Positions 43,413-54,372 of a stretch of DNA of 64,000 nt are shown here, piece by piece. The translations under genes and the position numbers were made by a program. Position 1 is the stretch's first letter; the number at the start of each line of letters is the position of its first letter. A model generated the notes under the pieces. It did no database searches and was not told the DNA's origin. It saw nothing but the letters and a program-made list of their open reading frames with translations. The stretch is from Pyropia yezoensis (lineage: Eukaryota; Rhodophyta; Bangiophyceae; Bangiales; Bangiaceae), in NCBI GenBank assembly GCA_009829735.1, contig CM020618.1:41221030-41285029 (forward strand), written 5' to 3'.

Positions 43413-45692
43413 TGACGCGGCCAGCTCTCTATGCCGTCGGACGGTGCGCCCCCAATCAACACTCAGCTTTGATTTCGGGGCCTCCGGTTAGGGCCAATAG
43501 TAATCAAACGTTCTCATCACGCGTACCAATGGAAATCAAACGTTTGCGGAGCCGTCGGCCACGTGTAGAGTCCTCATGAAAGGTCAATCCCTGCCATATG
43601 TCGTGTCACTCTTCACCTGCCTCAGGCCTTTTTGATCGCCCCGCCGTAGTTCCTGGCGACTGACAGACTTGGCGTCGGGGAGTTCAGTGAGCTGTGCCGG
43701 GGACTTCTAGATGACGTCGCGTCACCCAAACGCCAACTGCACGGGGAGCGGTCGCCGGCTTGTCCCCGGAAGTACAACGTGGCCGTCTCGGCGTTCGACC
43801 CGCTGCCCGCCACCACCGCCGTCGTCCCCGCTGGCTGGCCGCCACTCACCCGCCGTCACCTGACCGCCCTCGCCCCGCCAACGCCATCGCCCTCACCGGC
43901 TGGCCGTCGCCCCCCCACCGCCCCCATTATCGCCTTCGTCTGGCGGTCGCCCCCCCGCCACGTCTGTGGCCGCCGCTGGTCGGTGCCCCTTTGGTGCTGT
44001 CGCCGCCGCCGCTGGCTGGCCGGCGCCCCACCGCGGTTGCTGCTGCCGCCGCCGACGGACTACCACCGCCCCCGCCGCACTGCCACCGCCTCTGCCGGCT
44101 GACCGCCGCCTCGTCACCGCCGCCACCGTCGCTGCCCTCTGGCCGCCGCCTTCCCGTTGCCAGCCCCCCCCCGCCGCCCTCACCGCAGCCACGGGCTGGC
44201 GGCCTCCTCCCACCTGCCGCGGTCGCCGCTAGCGGCTGGCCGCCGCCCTCGCGTCACCACCGCCCCCGCTCGCAGTTTGAACATCGCTGGTCCGCCGCCA
44301 CCTCCCGGCCACCACCGCCACCGCCGCGGCCGCTGCTTGGTGGCCGCCGCCGGCTGGCCGCCGCCCCCGCCGCCGCCGGCTGGCCGCCGCCCCCGCGGCC
44401 GCCGGCTAGCCACCGCCCCCCCGCTGCTGCCGCTGCTGCCGCTGCCGTCGCGGGCTTGTGGCCGCCACCCTCCCGCTGCAGCCGCAACCGGTTGTCGTCC
44501 GTTTCTTCCCCGCTGCCGCGGTTAGCGCCGCAGGCACCGGCTCATAGCCGCCCCCCCGTCGCTACCGGCGCCACCGTCGCCGCCGGCTTGTTGCCGGCCT
44601 CGCCCTTGCCGGCTGGTCGCTTCTCCCCTGCCGCTGCCGCAGCCGCCGGCACTGCTGGCTGGCTTCCGCCCCACCGCCGCCACCGACGCTGCCGCTGGCT
44701 ACTCTCCGTCTCTCCGCCTCGCCTTCGCCGCTATCGCTGCCGCCGCCTGCTGGCGGTCCGCCAACGCCGCCAACGCCATCTTTCGTCGGCCGCTGCCCCC
44801 TCGCCGCCGCCGCCACCGCGGCGGTCACCGGCTGCTGGCCGTTCCCGCGCCGCCGCCGCGGCCAGCCGCCTTGCTCGCGGCCGCCAGCAAGTCGCCGCCC
44901 CGCCTCCCCACCGCGGTCGCTGGATGGCCTACGCTCCCCGCAATAAACTACTCTTTTTGTGGGCATCCCATTGGACGTCGTGTTGTCCTGTTTTGTGGCG
45001 CTGCGCGCGCCCATGGCGTCAGCGTGTAGCAGTTTGCAACCGAGGGTGGTCCAGTACGCTCCCTAGAAGCAAGGTGCCTTTGAGAGCCTCGATGAGGAAC
45101 TTCTGGTCCTTTGCTCGTACTTCTGACTCCACCAGCATTCCCAGCGACCCTTTTTTAGTCGTCTTGGACAGTTTTGGCACTCGTGAGTGACACTTGGTAT
45201 CGGTGTGTTCGGTCGTTGCTGAGGTTGTGCATAGTCGTGACATGCCATCACCGTGCTCACCCCGAGGAACACCTGTCCGGACCATTGCTTCGAAAGTGTT
45301 TCTAGTCACCAAGAAATGCCGATGAGAACGCTTTTGTCGTCAGAACCACAAACGCATGACGAGCAAGTGCGTCTTGACGGCCGTTCGGGACCGGCTAGCT
45401 GCCAGCCTTTTACAACCGACAAGGTGGGGGGTGTTCAGCCGGTCTTGACTGTCACGGCTGTAACCACGTGAGCTATCCACGCTTCCTTCACGACTTACGC
45501 TAACACATATACTTTATTCAAGGCGTTTGAGTAAACTTAACTCCAGGTCTGCTCGCAAAACTCGGTCGGAAAAGCCCATAAAATATTGTTAATACTTTCG
45601 GGTTTTCCGCTCAGGAGCCGTTTATCAAAGGGTGCGCCCCCCCCCCAAAATCAAACCTTCTCTAAATCGTCCGATGACATAAAGAGGCGGCC
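43413..45692. repeat. 2,280-bp tandem array, unit 2
   Basis: Same length as unit 1. I noticed only two substitutions by eye (near 44578 and 44605), which points to very recent duplication or ongoing homogenisation. Confidence 0.92.
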
Positions 45693-47026
45693 TGACGCGG
45701 CCAGCTCTCTATGCCGTCGGACGGTGCGCCCCCAATCAACACTCAGCTTTGATTTCGGGGCCTCCGGTTAGGGCCAATAGTAATCAAACGTTCTCATCAC
45801 GCGTACCAATGGAAATCAAACGTTTGCGGAGCCGTCGGCCACGTGTAGAGTCCTCATGAAAGGTCAATCCCTGCCATATGTCGTGTCACTCTTCACCTGC
45901 CTCAGGCCTTTTTGATCGCCCCGCCGTAGTTCCTGGCGACTGACAGACTTGGCGTCGGGGAGTTCAGTGAGCTGTGCCGGGGACTTCTAGATGACGTCGC
46001 GTCACCCAAACGCCAACTGCACGGGGAGCGGTCGCCGGCTTGTCCCCGGAAGTACAACGTGGCCGTCTCGGCGTTCGACCCGCTGCCCGCCACCACCGCC
46101 GTCGTCCCCGCTGGCTGGCCGCCACTCACCCGCCGTCACCTGACCGCCCTCGCCCCGCCAACGCCATCGCCCTCACCGGCTGGCCGTCGCCCCCCCACCG
46201 CCCCCATTATCGCCTTCGTCTGGCGGTCGCCCCCCCGCCACGTCTGTGGCCGCCGCTGGTCGGTGCCCCTTTGGTGCTGTCGCCGCCGCCGCTGGCTGGC
46301 CGGCGCCCCACCGCGGTTGCTGCTGCCGCCGCCGACGGACTACCACCGCCCCCGCCGCACTGCCACCGCCTCTGCCGGCTGACCGCCGCCACGTCACCGC
46401 CGCCACCGTCGCTGCCCTCTGGCCGCCGCCTTCCCGTTGCCAGCCCCCCCCCGCCGCCCTCACCGCAGCCACGGGCTGGCGGCCTCCTCCCACCTGCCGC
46501 GGTCGCCGCTAGCGGCTGGCCGCCGCCCTCGCGTCACCACCGCCCCCGCTCGCAGTTTGAACATCGCTGGTCCGCCGCCACCTCCCGGCCACCACCGCCA
46601 CCGCCGCGGCCGCTGCTTGGTGGCCGCCGCCGGCTGGCCGCCGCCCCCGCCGCCGCCGGCTGGCCGCCGCCCCCGCGGCCGCCGGCTAGCCACCGCCCCC
46701 CCGCTGCTGCCGCTGCTGCCGCTGCCGTCGCGGGCTTGTGGCCGCCACCCTCCCGCTGCAGCCGCAACCGGTTGTCGTCCGTTCCTTCCCCGCTGCCGCG
46801 GTTAGCGCCGCAGGCACCGGCTCATAGCCGCCCCCCCGTCGCTACCGCCGCCACCGTCGCCGCCGGCTTGTTGCCGGCCTCGCCCTTGCCGGCTGGTCGC
46901 TTCTCCCCTGCCGCTGCCGCAGCCGCCGGCACTGCTGGCTGGCTTCCGCCCCACCGCCGCCACCGACGCTGCCGCTGGCTACTCTCCGTCTCTCCGCCTC
47001 GCCTTCGCCGCTATCGATGCCGCCGC
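45693..47026. repeat. 2,280-bp tandem array, unit 3 (truncated)
   Basis: Follows units 1 and 2 at an offset of exactly 2,280 with a handful of changes (for example near 46391 and 46783). Homology stops at about 47026, inside the GC-rich core. Confidence 0.92.
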
Positions 47027-47317
47027 ATGTGTATCCATTGGTGGACGGCCCGATGCCCAGGTCATGTGTGCTTCTCTTGCTGTTGACATGGAAGTAGCGG
47101 ACAATAAGGCAAGAAAGTACTTTGGGCACGAGTCTGCCTCCTGGGGGCCTCCATGAGACCCTGGTATGGTCAACATTCGGGACAGTGGTCGACCTTGCAA
47201 ACAGACTAGCTACAATGGCGTGCAGCGAAAACCGCTCACAGCGCCCACATGGCCAGTATGCATCCTTTCCATTTTTGGATGTCTGACGGAACAGCCAGAC
47301 AGCACCATGTGGTCATG
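47027..47317. other. short unassigned segment between array and gypsy copy 2
   Basis: Normal composition, short frames on both strands (for example minus 47200-46979). No known domain recognised. Confidence 0.4.
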
Positions 47318-47888
47318 TGTGTTATAAAACTCGATCCTCTCAGACACGTGTCAATATCCCTCGGGGGAAAGGGACAGGTACACAGAAAGGGGAACTACGA
47401 GAGTGGTATGCCTGTTGCCTCACGTGCCTGCTCGCAGAGCAAACAGATACGCACGGTAGTGCACACGGGGAAGAGGAAAGCAAACGCGCAGCTCTCTTCT
47501 TCCCGGAGGGCGCGGGCCAAGGGCGCCTCGCTGTCCCTCTTAACGTGCATCTGGGGGAGCCTCGGCACGTTGGCCAGGTAGCCCCCCCATACCCCCGAGT
47601 CGCCCCGACCCGAGTCTAACCTCGCCAGGTCGGGGGCCACTTTCACTACAAATTCTATTCCCACTCACTAATCTCACACTCAATTTCTCTCAAATCAAGT
47701 CCCTCACAAATATGCAAAAACCCATCAGAAATCCCTCTCTCACGTGTGGGTAGCGTAGTCCACCGCATCCCAGTGCCGGGCACGGGCCACGGCCGCCAAC
47801 CATCACCACACGGCGGGCATGTTCTGGCACCTGGTGCCCTCTGGTTGCAGTCCCGGGTCAGCGCCAAGTCGGGGCCAGGGATGCTACA
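47318..47888 (-). repeat. 3' LTR of gypsy copy 2 (571 bp)
   Basis: Plus-strand limits TGTGTTATAAAAC...GGGATGCTACA. Differs from the 5' LTR by scattered substitutions and small length changes in homopolymers that cancel. Confidence 0.9.
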
Positions 47889-47903
47889 TAGCTCCCTCCC
47901 TAG
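47889..47903 (-). other. polypurine tract of gypsy copy 2
   Basis: On the minus strand TAGGGAGGGAGCTA directly precedes the 3' LTR start TGTAGCATCC. Position and purine content fit a plus-strand primer. Confidence 0.55.
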
Positions 47904-48074
47904 TCCGGCACGTCCTCGGGCCGAACCAGGTGCCACCGTGCACAGCCTCGAGCACGTCCACACCGGTGCCGAGGTTGAGCGTCTTCACCCCGGTCACGAT
48001 CACCTGCTCCGATTCTGTCCCCCCCCCCTTTCTCCTTCACCTTGGCCCTCTCGTTCCCCCGGAGTCTGGACGTC

Positions 48075-50140
48075 ATGTCCAGTTCCGAGATCCAAGCTGG
48101 GCCCGTGGTTCCGGCGGCGAGTGTTGCGGAGGAGAACTGGGGTAGTCGCGCCCCTCTCCTGCCTCCGGTTCCTCGGGTGTCGGTGTCGGCGCCGGTTGCC
48201 ACGGCGGGGACGGATCGGGTTCCCCCGGCTTCTGCGTTCCACCCGGTCGAGACCCCCCCGGTGGGTCTCCCGGAGATGCTTCTTGGGCAGGATCCTCTGG
48301 CGGGCCGGCGCTACTCCACGGTGGTCGGCAACGCCAGCGCGGGGTCTTGACCGAGATGGGCAAGACTCGTCTTCATACGGCGGACCAGATGCGCCTGGCA
48401 CAAGACCGCTCCCAGAGCTTCTCGGGTTCCTCATGGGTTGCTCGTCTAGAGGATCTCCCCTTCGCGCTGGTGCTGGATCTACCCTTGTCCGAGCGTCGCG
48501 TGTCCGCGTCCGTTCTCCGGTGGCCAGAGGAGGAAGGGTACGTCCACCGGGCGCTTAAGATCTGGGACGAGGCGCTCAAGGGGTCGGGGAGCCTGAACTG
48601 CAATCCCCGTCCGAGCATGGTCGCTCTGGAGCCGCCTTTCCTGACCCGAAAATACTCCAAGTTGTCGCCGGCACGGGAGCAAGGTGAGCGACGCGGGCGT
48701 CAGCGTGACTTTCTCGTGAGCTGCAACCATCAGGAGTTATGGAAGCTGGACAAGGCTAACCGGGCGGCGTACTACCCCAAGGTCATCCCGCAGCAGCAGG
48801 AAATCGAGATCCCGGTCGGGTTTGCTCCATCCAGCATCCCCTTCACCTGGTACTTCTTGGACGCCTTGACCCAGGCGTCGATCAAGGGCTTCTTCCACTC
48901 GATCCCGTACATGATGTACACCTCCGAGATGACGGTCTTGGTGGCCAACCACTGGCTCCACGAGGTCTTGGTGTCCAACCGGCTTTGGTTTCTCCCCGAC
49001 CTCCTGATGGTCTGGATTGTCGACAAGTTGACCGTCGACTTCCTGTGCAGCCAGGACGAGGAGTACAAGGAGCTCTTCCAGGCGATGATTGACTTCCGGC
49101 GTCGGCTGCCGGTGCATGACCGGAGCTTCTTGAACGCGATCGCCGACCAGAACAGCCCGCGTCGGGATGGCTCCGGTTGGGTGCAGGTGGTCTACCAGTC
49201 TTCTCCGGCCAAGGTGCAGCTAGCGACACCGCTTCCGGCGTGGCCGCAGCTAGGCAGCTTTCCTGCTCGGGTCGCCATCGATCTTCTGCCAACTGGGCCG
49301 CCGGTGCAAGAGTCGGGATGGGCCGCGGCGGTCGGTCGGGCGTCTGCGGCGGCTCCGCTTGCTCCTGTTGCACCTGTCGTCCCGGTGGCTTCGCCTGGAC
49401 CGTCGCCGGCGCGTTTGCATTCCGCTCCGTCTGTGCCGGTGCTTCAAGCTCCTCCGGCACCGCCCTTGTCTTCAGCGAGTCTGGGGGTGGCCGTGCGGTC
49501 GCCGACTACTCCGGCCGTTCTACCTCGGGCGCCTTCTTCAAACGTCCGCGGCCCTGTGCCTCCGCTGGAGTTGGGGACTCCGGTTTCTGGGGCTGTTGTG
49601 GACCGTCCGGTAGTGGCATCCTCTGGGCGGTTCGAGATCCCGGCGCCGACTCTGCGCCTTGCCCGCTTCCGGGTGCCTGACTGGTACCTGAACCAAGGTG
49701 GCCCGACATGCGACCAGTACGACGTCGGTATGATTGAAGACCAGCTGGGTCGTCTTCCGGCGCAGGTTGAAGGCGTCGGATCTTCCCTGGTGCTGGGTAC
49801 TTTCGCCAGCGTCTTGAACAACGTGGTTGACCGGGTGTTTGCTTGCGCGGACAGCGGCCAGATGTCGGACAGCCCGGTGGTTGGCGAACTTCTGGCGACT
49901 TTGACGCGGCATGGCTTGGCCCAGCAGTGGTCAGAGACCTTCGCTGGCTTGCAGGGGCGCCGACAGGCATATCTGGATGAGCGGGAGCGCCCGGCAACTA
50001 CCGGTACTGCTCCGATGGCGTCATACCTGGATGCGCCGCGCCCACCGCACTGCGTCATCCCGCCTTCCTCCGGTTCCCGTCGTGCCGCGGAGGCAGGGCT
50101 GGAGGACGCTCCCGCGGCACAGCGTCCGCGCTGGGAGTAG
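48075..50140 (+). CDS. antisense ORF of the gypsy element, unknown protein
   Basis: A long frame on the strand opposite gag-pol, between the integrase end and the 3' LTR. The main part runs 48356-50140 (594 residues from its first ATG). A preceding frame starting MSSSEIQAGPVVPAAS at 48075 runs to 48350 and would fuse to it with one indel, giving nearly 690 residues. The middle (about 48700-49150) has normal globular composition: LVSCNHQELWKLDKANRAAY, FTWYFLDALTQ, MMYTSEMTVLVANHWLHEVL, LPDLLMVWIVDKLTVDFL. A Pro/Ala/Ser-rich linker follows, then another globular block (RVPDWYLNQGGPTCDQYDVG, LATLTRHGLAQQWSETFAG). No known domain, zinc finger or membrane segment. It would need an antisense promoter, perhaps in the adjacent LTR. 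Confidence 0.7.
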
Positions 50141-50285
50141 TACTTGGAGGCAAGGAGGGTGAGAGTCTTGGGAGAAGGGAGGAGGGAAGAGGCGGAGAGA
50201 AGGGTTGCTCGACCGGGTGCTTGTTTTCCTTGATTGTTCCATGCTTGCATTGCGTGTTTTCCTTGATATACCCGTTCCCTTCTTC

Positions 50286-53200
50286 TCAATCCTCTTGGTC
50301 CGCATCCGTTGCGGGTGAGGTCGGCTCGTCATGAGGGTCTTGATCGGCCCCGTCCTCCTGGTCCTCCTCCGAGTCCGACTCCAGGATCTTGCCGGCTCTG
50401 GCCACCGGAGTGCCCTCAATCCCGTTCCGTCGCGTGTAGGCGCAGATGTCCGCGATGGGTAACCGGTTTGAGGGTTCCCAGGTATCATCTGCCGGGTTAA
50501 AACCGAACCAGCGTACTCGCAGGTACAAGCGCCCGTCTCTCCAGGCATGGTCGACAAGCTTGACGTAGACGTATTCCCTGCTTTCTTCTTGGGATAGCCA
50601 GGGTACTGCGCCCCGCTTGCGCCGGGTCAAGTCCGGTTTGCTTGGCGGTGGAGCTCGGGTGACATGGTCGCTGCTCACCCGGTACGGGGAGCCATCCACG
50701 TCTAGAAGGAAGGTCCAGCCATCCGTATTCAGGATCTCATACTGTCCATCCGTCTTAGAGTCCAGCTTCCCCCGAGTCTTGCTATGGTTGTCCACAAAAA
50801 CCCAGTCGCCACCACCCAGTTCCTTGTTCTTTTCCTGGACTCCCTTGTCATAGTCCCGCTTGTATCGCTCCTGGGTCTTTGAGATTGACTCCTTGACTCT
50901 GGGGAGCAGGAGCTTCAGTTGTTCCAGGAACTCATCCTTGGCCTTGGGACCTGACTTCAATGCAGGCTGGAGACCGTCTGGTATTCTTTCCAGGGAGAAG
51001 ATGTTCAGCCGCCTTGGGGTGACAAAGTCGAGTGGAGCGACCCCCGTTGCCCGGTGAACTCGGGAGTTGTAGGCTAGAGTGAGGACAGCCAGGAGCTCAT
51101 TCCAGTCTTCTTGGTGCTCCTGCACGTAGTGCCGTAGCATATCCACTAGGGTCCGGTTGAATCGTTCCACCTGGCCGTTCGCTTGCGGGTGGTACGTCGT
51201 GGTGAATAAGTTCTTGATGCCCATCAGGTCACAGACTTCTTGGAAGAACAGGGATGCAGACTGGGGGCCATTGTCTGTTAAGACGGAGTCTGGAGGGCCG
51301 TAGGCAGCTATCCAGTACTCGCAGAAGGCTGACGTGACGTCCAGAGCCGTAATAGTCCTCAGCGGGATTGCTCGAGTGAACTTGGAGAACCGGTCATAAA
51401 TGATGAGCAGGTATAAGTTGCCGCTAGATGTTTCAGGTAGGGGCCCCAGGATGTCAATACTTAAGCTTGCAAAGGGCTCCGCCGCAGGAAATAGGCGTAG
51501 CTTGAAAGTCTTCTTCCTCTGGGACAACCGGTTCCTTGCACAAGAAACAAAAGCCTCCAGGTGCTTATGGACGTCGCTGGCCATGGTTTTCCAGTAGTAA
51601 TGTCGTCACATTGAAGCATACATCCGATTGATGCCAGGATGTCCGGCCTGGGGAGACGAGTGCTCCAGGCGTAGGATGTCAGCTCGCAGACTTCGGGGTA
51701 CGTATACTTGAGTTGCCCCATCGAAGGGTGACACCCGTACCAGGAGTCCATCTGTAGACTCGGAGAAACGACTGTTCCGGTTCAGGTCCATTTGGTGGCG
51801 AAGCTCCAAGCATTGAGGATCCGTCAGTTGTGCCTCCAGCATCCGGTGAATAGTCAACGGTTGATGAGCTTCAGGTGTCTCATACAGGGGAGCATGCCGG
51901 CCACATCCAACATTCGGGAGGATGAAGCAAGGCATTTCCTCCGGAATGGGACCGGTGTCGGCTGCAGGAGTCTCCAGCCGGGACATGGTGTCGGCGTAGT
52001 GGTGCTCCCTCCCTGCTCTGGTGCACACCTTGTACTTGAACACCGAAAGGCGTAAGCGCCACCGGGCGACCCTTCCTTGGCTGCTGTCCATACATAGCAG
52101 CCACCTTAGGCTGGCGTGGTCCGTCCGGATGAGGAACTCTTGTCCTTCAAGATATGGACGTAACAGGAAGCAAGCCCACACGACCGCCAAGCACTCGCGC
52201 TCCGTCGCGGAATAATTCTTCTTGGCTGGATTCAAGACGCGACTGTAGTAGCCTATCGGGAGGAAGTGCCCATCAGGTTGCTGCTGGAGTAGTGAGCACC
52301 CCACCTGGACGCCACAGGCATCAGTCTCCAGAACCAACTGGCCCTCCCGCTTGGGTAACGCCAGTACTGGAGTGGTGGTCAGGCGCGTCTTGAGCTCTTC
52401 GAAGGCCGCGGTCTGCTTCTCGTCGAACACCGGGAGTTGTGCGGGAAGCTTCTTGCTGGTGAGCTTGGTCAATGGCCGGGCAATCAGAGCATAGTCCCGT
52501 CCGAACCGGCGGTAGACGTTGCACATACCCAGGAAGCTCTTGAGTTCCGTCTGGGTTTTAGGTTTCCGTGCATGCCGGAGGGCCTTGATGTTCTTCTCAT
52601 TGACTCGGAGCTCCCCCGGACTCAGCACGTGCCCCAGGTACTCCACCTCAGTCTCAAACAGGTGGCACTTCTCGGCCTTGAGGGTAACTCCAGCCTTGGA
52701 CAGGAGGGCCAGGACCTTTCGAAGGTGCTCCAGGTGTTCCGCTGGGGTCTTGGAGAAAACGATAATATCGTCCAGGTAGACCAAACATGTTCTCCACCTC
52801 AGCCCCGACAGGATGATGTCGATGGCTCTTTGGAAGGTGGCCGGAGCATTGGTGAGACCAAAAGGAAGACGCTTGCACCGGAATAGTCCCAGGTGGCACG
52901 TGAAGGTGGTCTTGTCCTTGTCCTCGTCAGCCAGGGGGATCTGCCAGTAACCGGCATTACAATCCAGCGTCGAGAAGAGGGTGGCATCACCAAGAAAGTC
53001 GATGCAATCATCCATCCGGGGTATCGGGTATACATCCTTGACGGTCATCTCGTTCAGGCGCCTGTAGTCAACGCAGAAACGGAAGTGACCGCCAGGTTTC
53101 GGGACAACTACCACCGGGAAGGCCCACTCGCCATCAGACGGCTCGATAACATCCATCTTGAGCATCTTGTTAACCTGCTTCTCAATCTCATCCCGGCGAT

Positions 53201-53809
53201 GAGGTTCAGCCCTGTATGGTTGCAGGTGTACTGGCTTAGCTTCCGGCTTGAGTTGAATCCGGTGTAGAGTGGCGTCCATCTTGCCCAGCTCTCCCGACCA
53301 CAGGTGCCGATATTCCTTAAGACGCTTCTCCAGTGCCTCCTTCAAGTCGGGAGGGACATTTTCTTGTTTGACCTTCGGCATCCCGGGTGGTGCTTGTTCG
53401 GGCTTCGGAGTAGCGCTGCCAGCCTGCTCTTGTTTCGGAGGTACGTCTAAGGTGGATAGGTTGGATGCCAGTTCTTGTTGCAGGTTCAAGAGGTCTTCCT
53501 TGCTAATAGCACGCGCGGACCCCCGGTAAGGCTCTGCTATACCAACTCGGGTGCCCTTGGCGAGGGTTATTGGCTTCCGGCTCACGTTGACGATTAGCAC
53601 CGAGAATGGGGTGTGCCTTTCCACCTTCTTGTGATGTCCGTGGGCCAAGTATAATCGGTGTTTCGCCAGAAATTCCTTACGTCCGTAGATCAGGTATTGA
53701 CCTGCAGTCCGGGTCGTTTCTTGAACCTTGGTCTCCGAGCGAGGAGGCAGGAGCACCGGTTTGAAGAGAGTCAAGGTAGAGGGTGGGATGCGTTCCTTCT
53801 TGTTCTTGA
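50286..53809 (-). pseudogene. gypsy copy 2 reverse transcriptase, RNase H, integrase, chromodomain
   Basis: One frame with a single stop at 51606-51608 (MYASM-stop-RHYY; copy 1 has Arg). RT: MDVIEPSDGEWAF, DYRRLNEMTVKDVYPIPR, FSTLDCNAGYWQIPL, LPFGLTNAPATFQR and catalytic YLDD. RNase H: LETDACGVQVGCSLLQ, YSATERECLAVVWA, IRTDHASLRWL. Integrase: zinc-binding H-H in LEHSSPQAGHPG, but the Cys pair reads FVSC (first Cys lost); catalytic Asp in SIDILGPLP, Asp in LTDNGPQ and Glu in NGQVERFN. C-terminal chromodomain: VYVKLVDHAW...LYLRVRWFGFNPADDTWEPSNRLP. An acidic tail ends at 50286. One frame change separates it from the protease near 53812. Confidence 0.92.
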
Positions 53810-54350
53810 CTAACGAACCTTGGCGTCCAGGTGCTCCAACACCGGTGACACAAACCCATGGTTGAACTGCACCTTTCCTTCTCCGGGTAGGACGCTCTTG
53901 ACATGCTGCTTCTGGAAGTCCCAGCCTAGGATAAGGGGGACTGAAAGGGTCTTGAATACTAGAAAGGGAAGAAGCATTGGTTCATTGTTGACATAGATGG
54001 CGACGGGAAGGCGGCCCAGCGGTCGTAGGGTTTGACCTAATGCGTCGACAATGTGGGTTCCGGTAGGCGCTCTCCAGGCATGTCGACGCCAGCCCGGAGG
54101 TAACAGGTTCTCAGTGATGACGCTTGGTCCGGCTCCCGTGTCAACCACCGGCGTAACAGCTTGGGGGAGGCTAACCCCCACACGCATACGAGCATTAATC
54201 TTGAGGTTTTCCTTACGCAGGACGAGCAAGGTCCCCTTGAACAAACAGGGTGTCCAGGCGGCTACCAGTTGAGCAGGTAACTGCCGTCCTTTCTCCCGGC
54301 ACGCAAGGGGAGAACGGGTAGAAGTACCCTGCCGTTGGAGGTTCGGGAAG
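53810..54350 (-). pseudogene. gypsy copy 2 aspartic protease
   Basis: Retropepsin-like: KINARMRVGVSLPQAVTPVVDTGAG holds the catalytic DTGA, and LPFLVFKTLSVPLILGWDF is the second conserved block. It begins in a frame different from gag, overlapping the gag end, and stops at 53810 after HLDAKVR. A one-base deletion relative to copy 1 causes this, after which the RT frame continues. Confidence 0.88.
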
Positions 54351-54372
54351 ACATTTGGGGAGAGCGCCTGCC

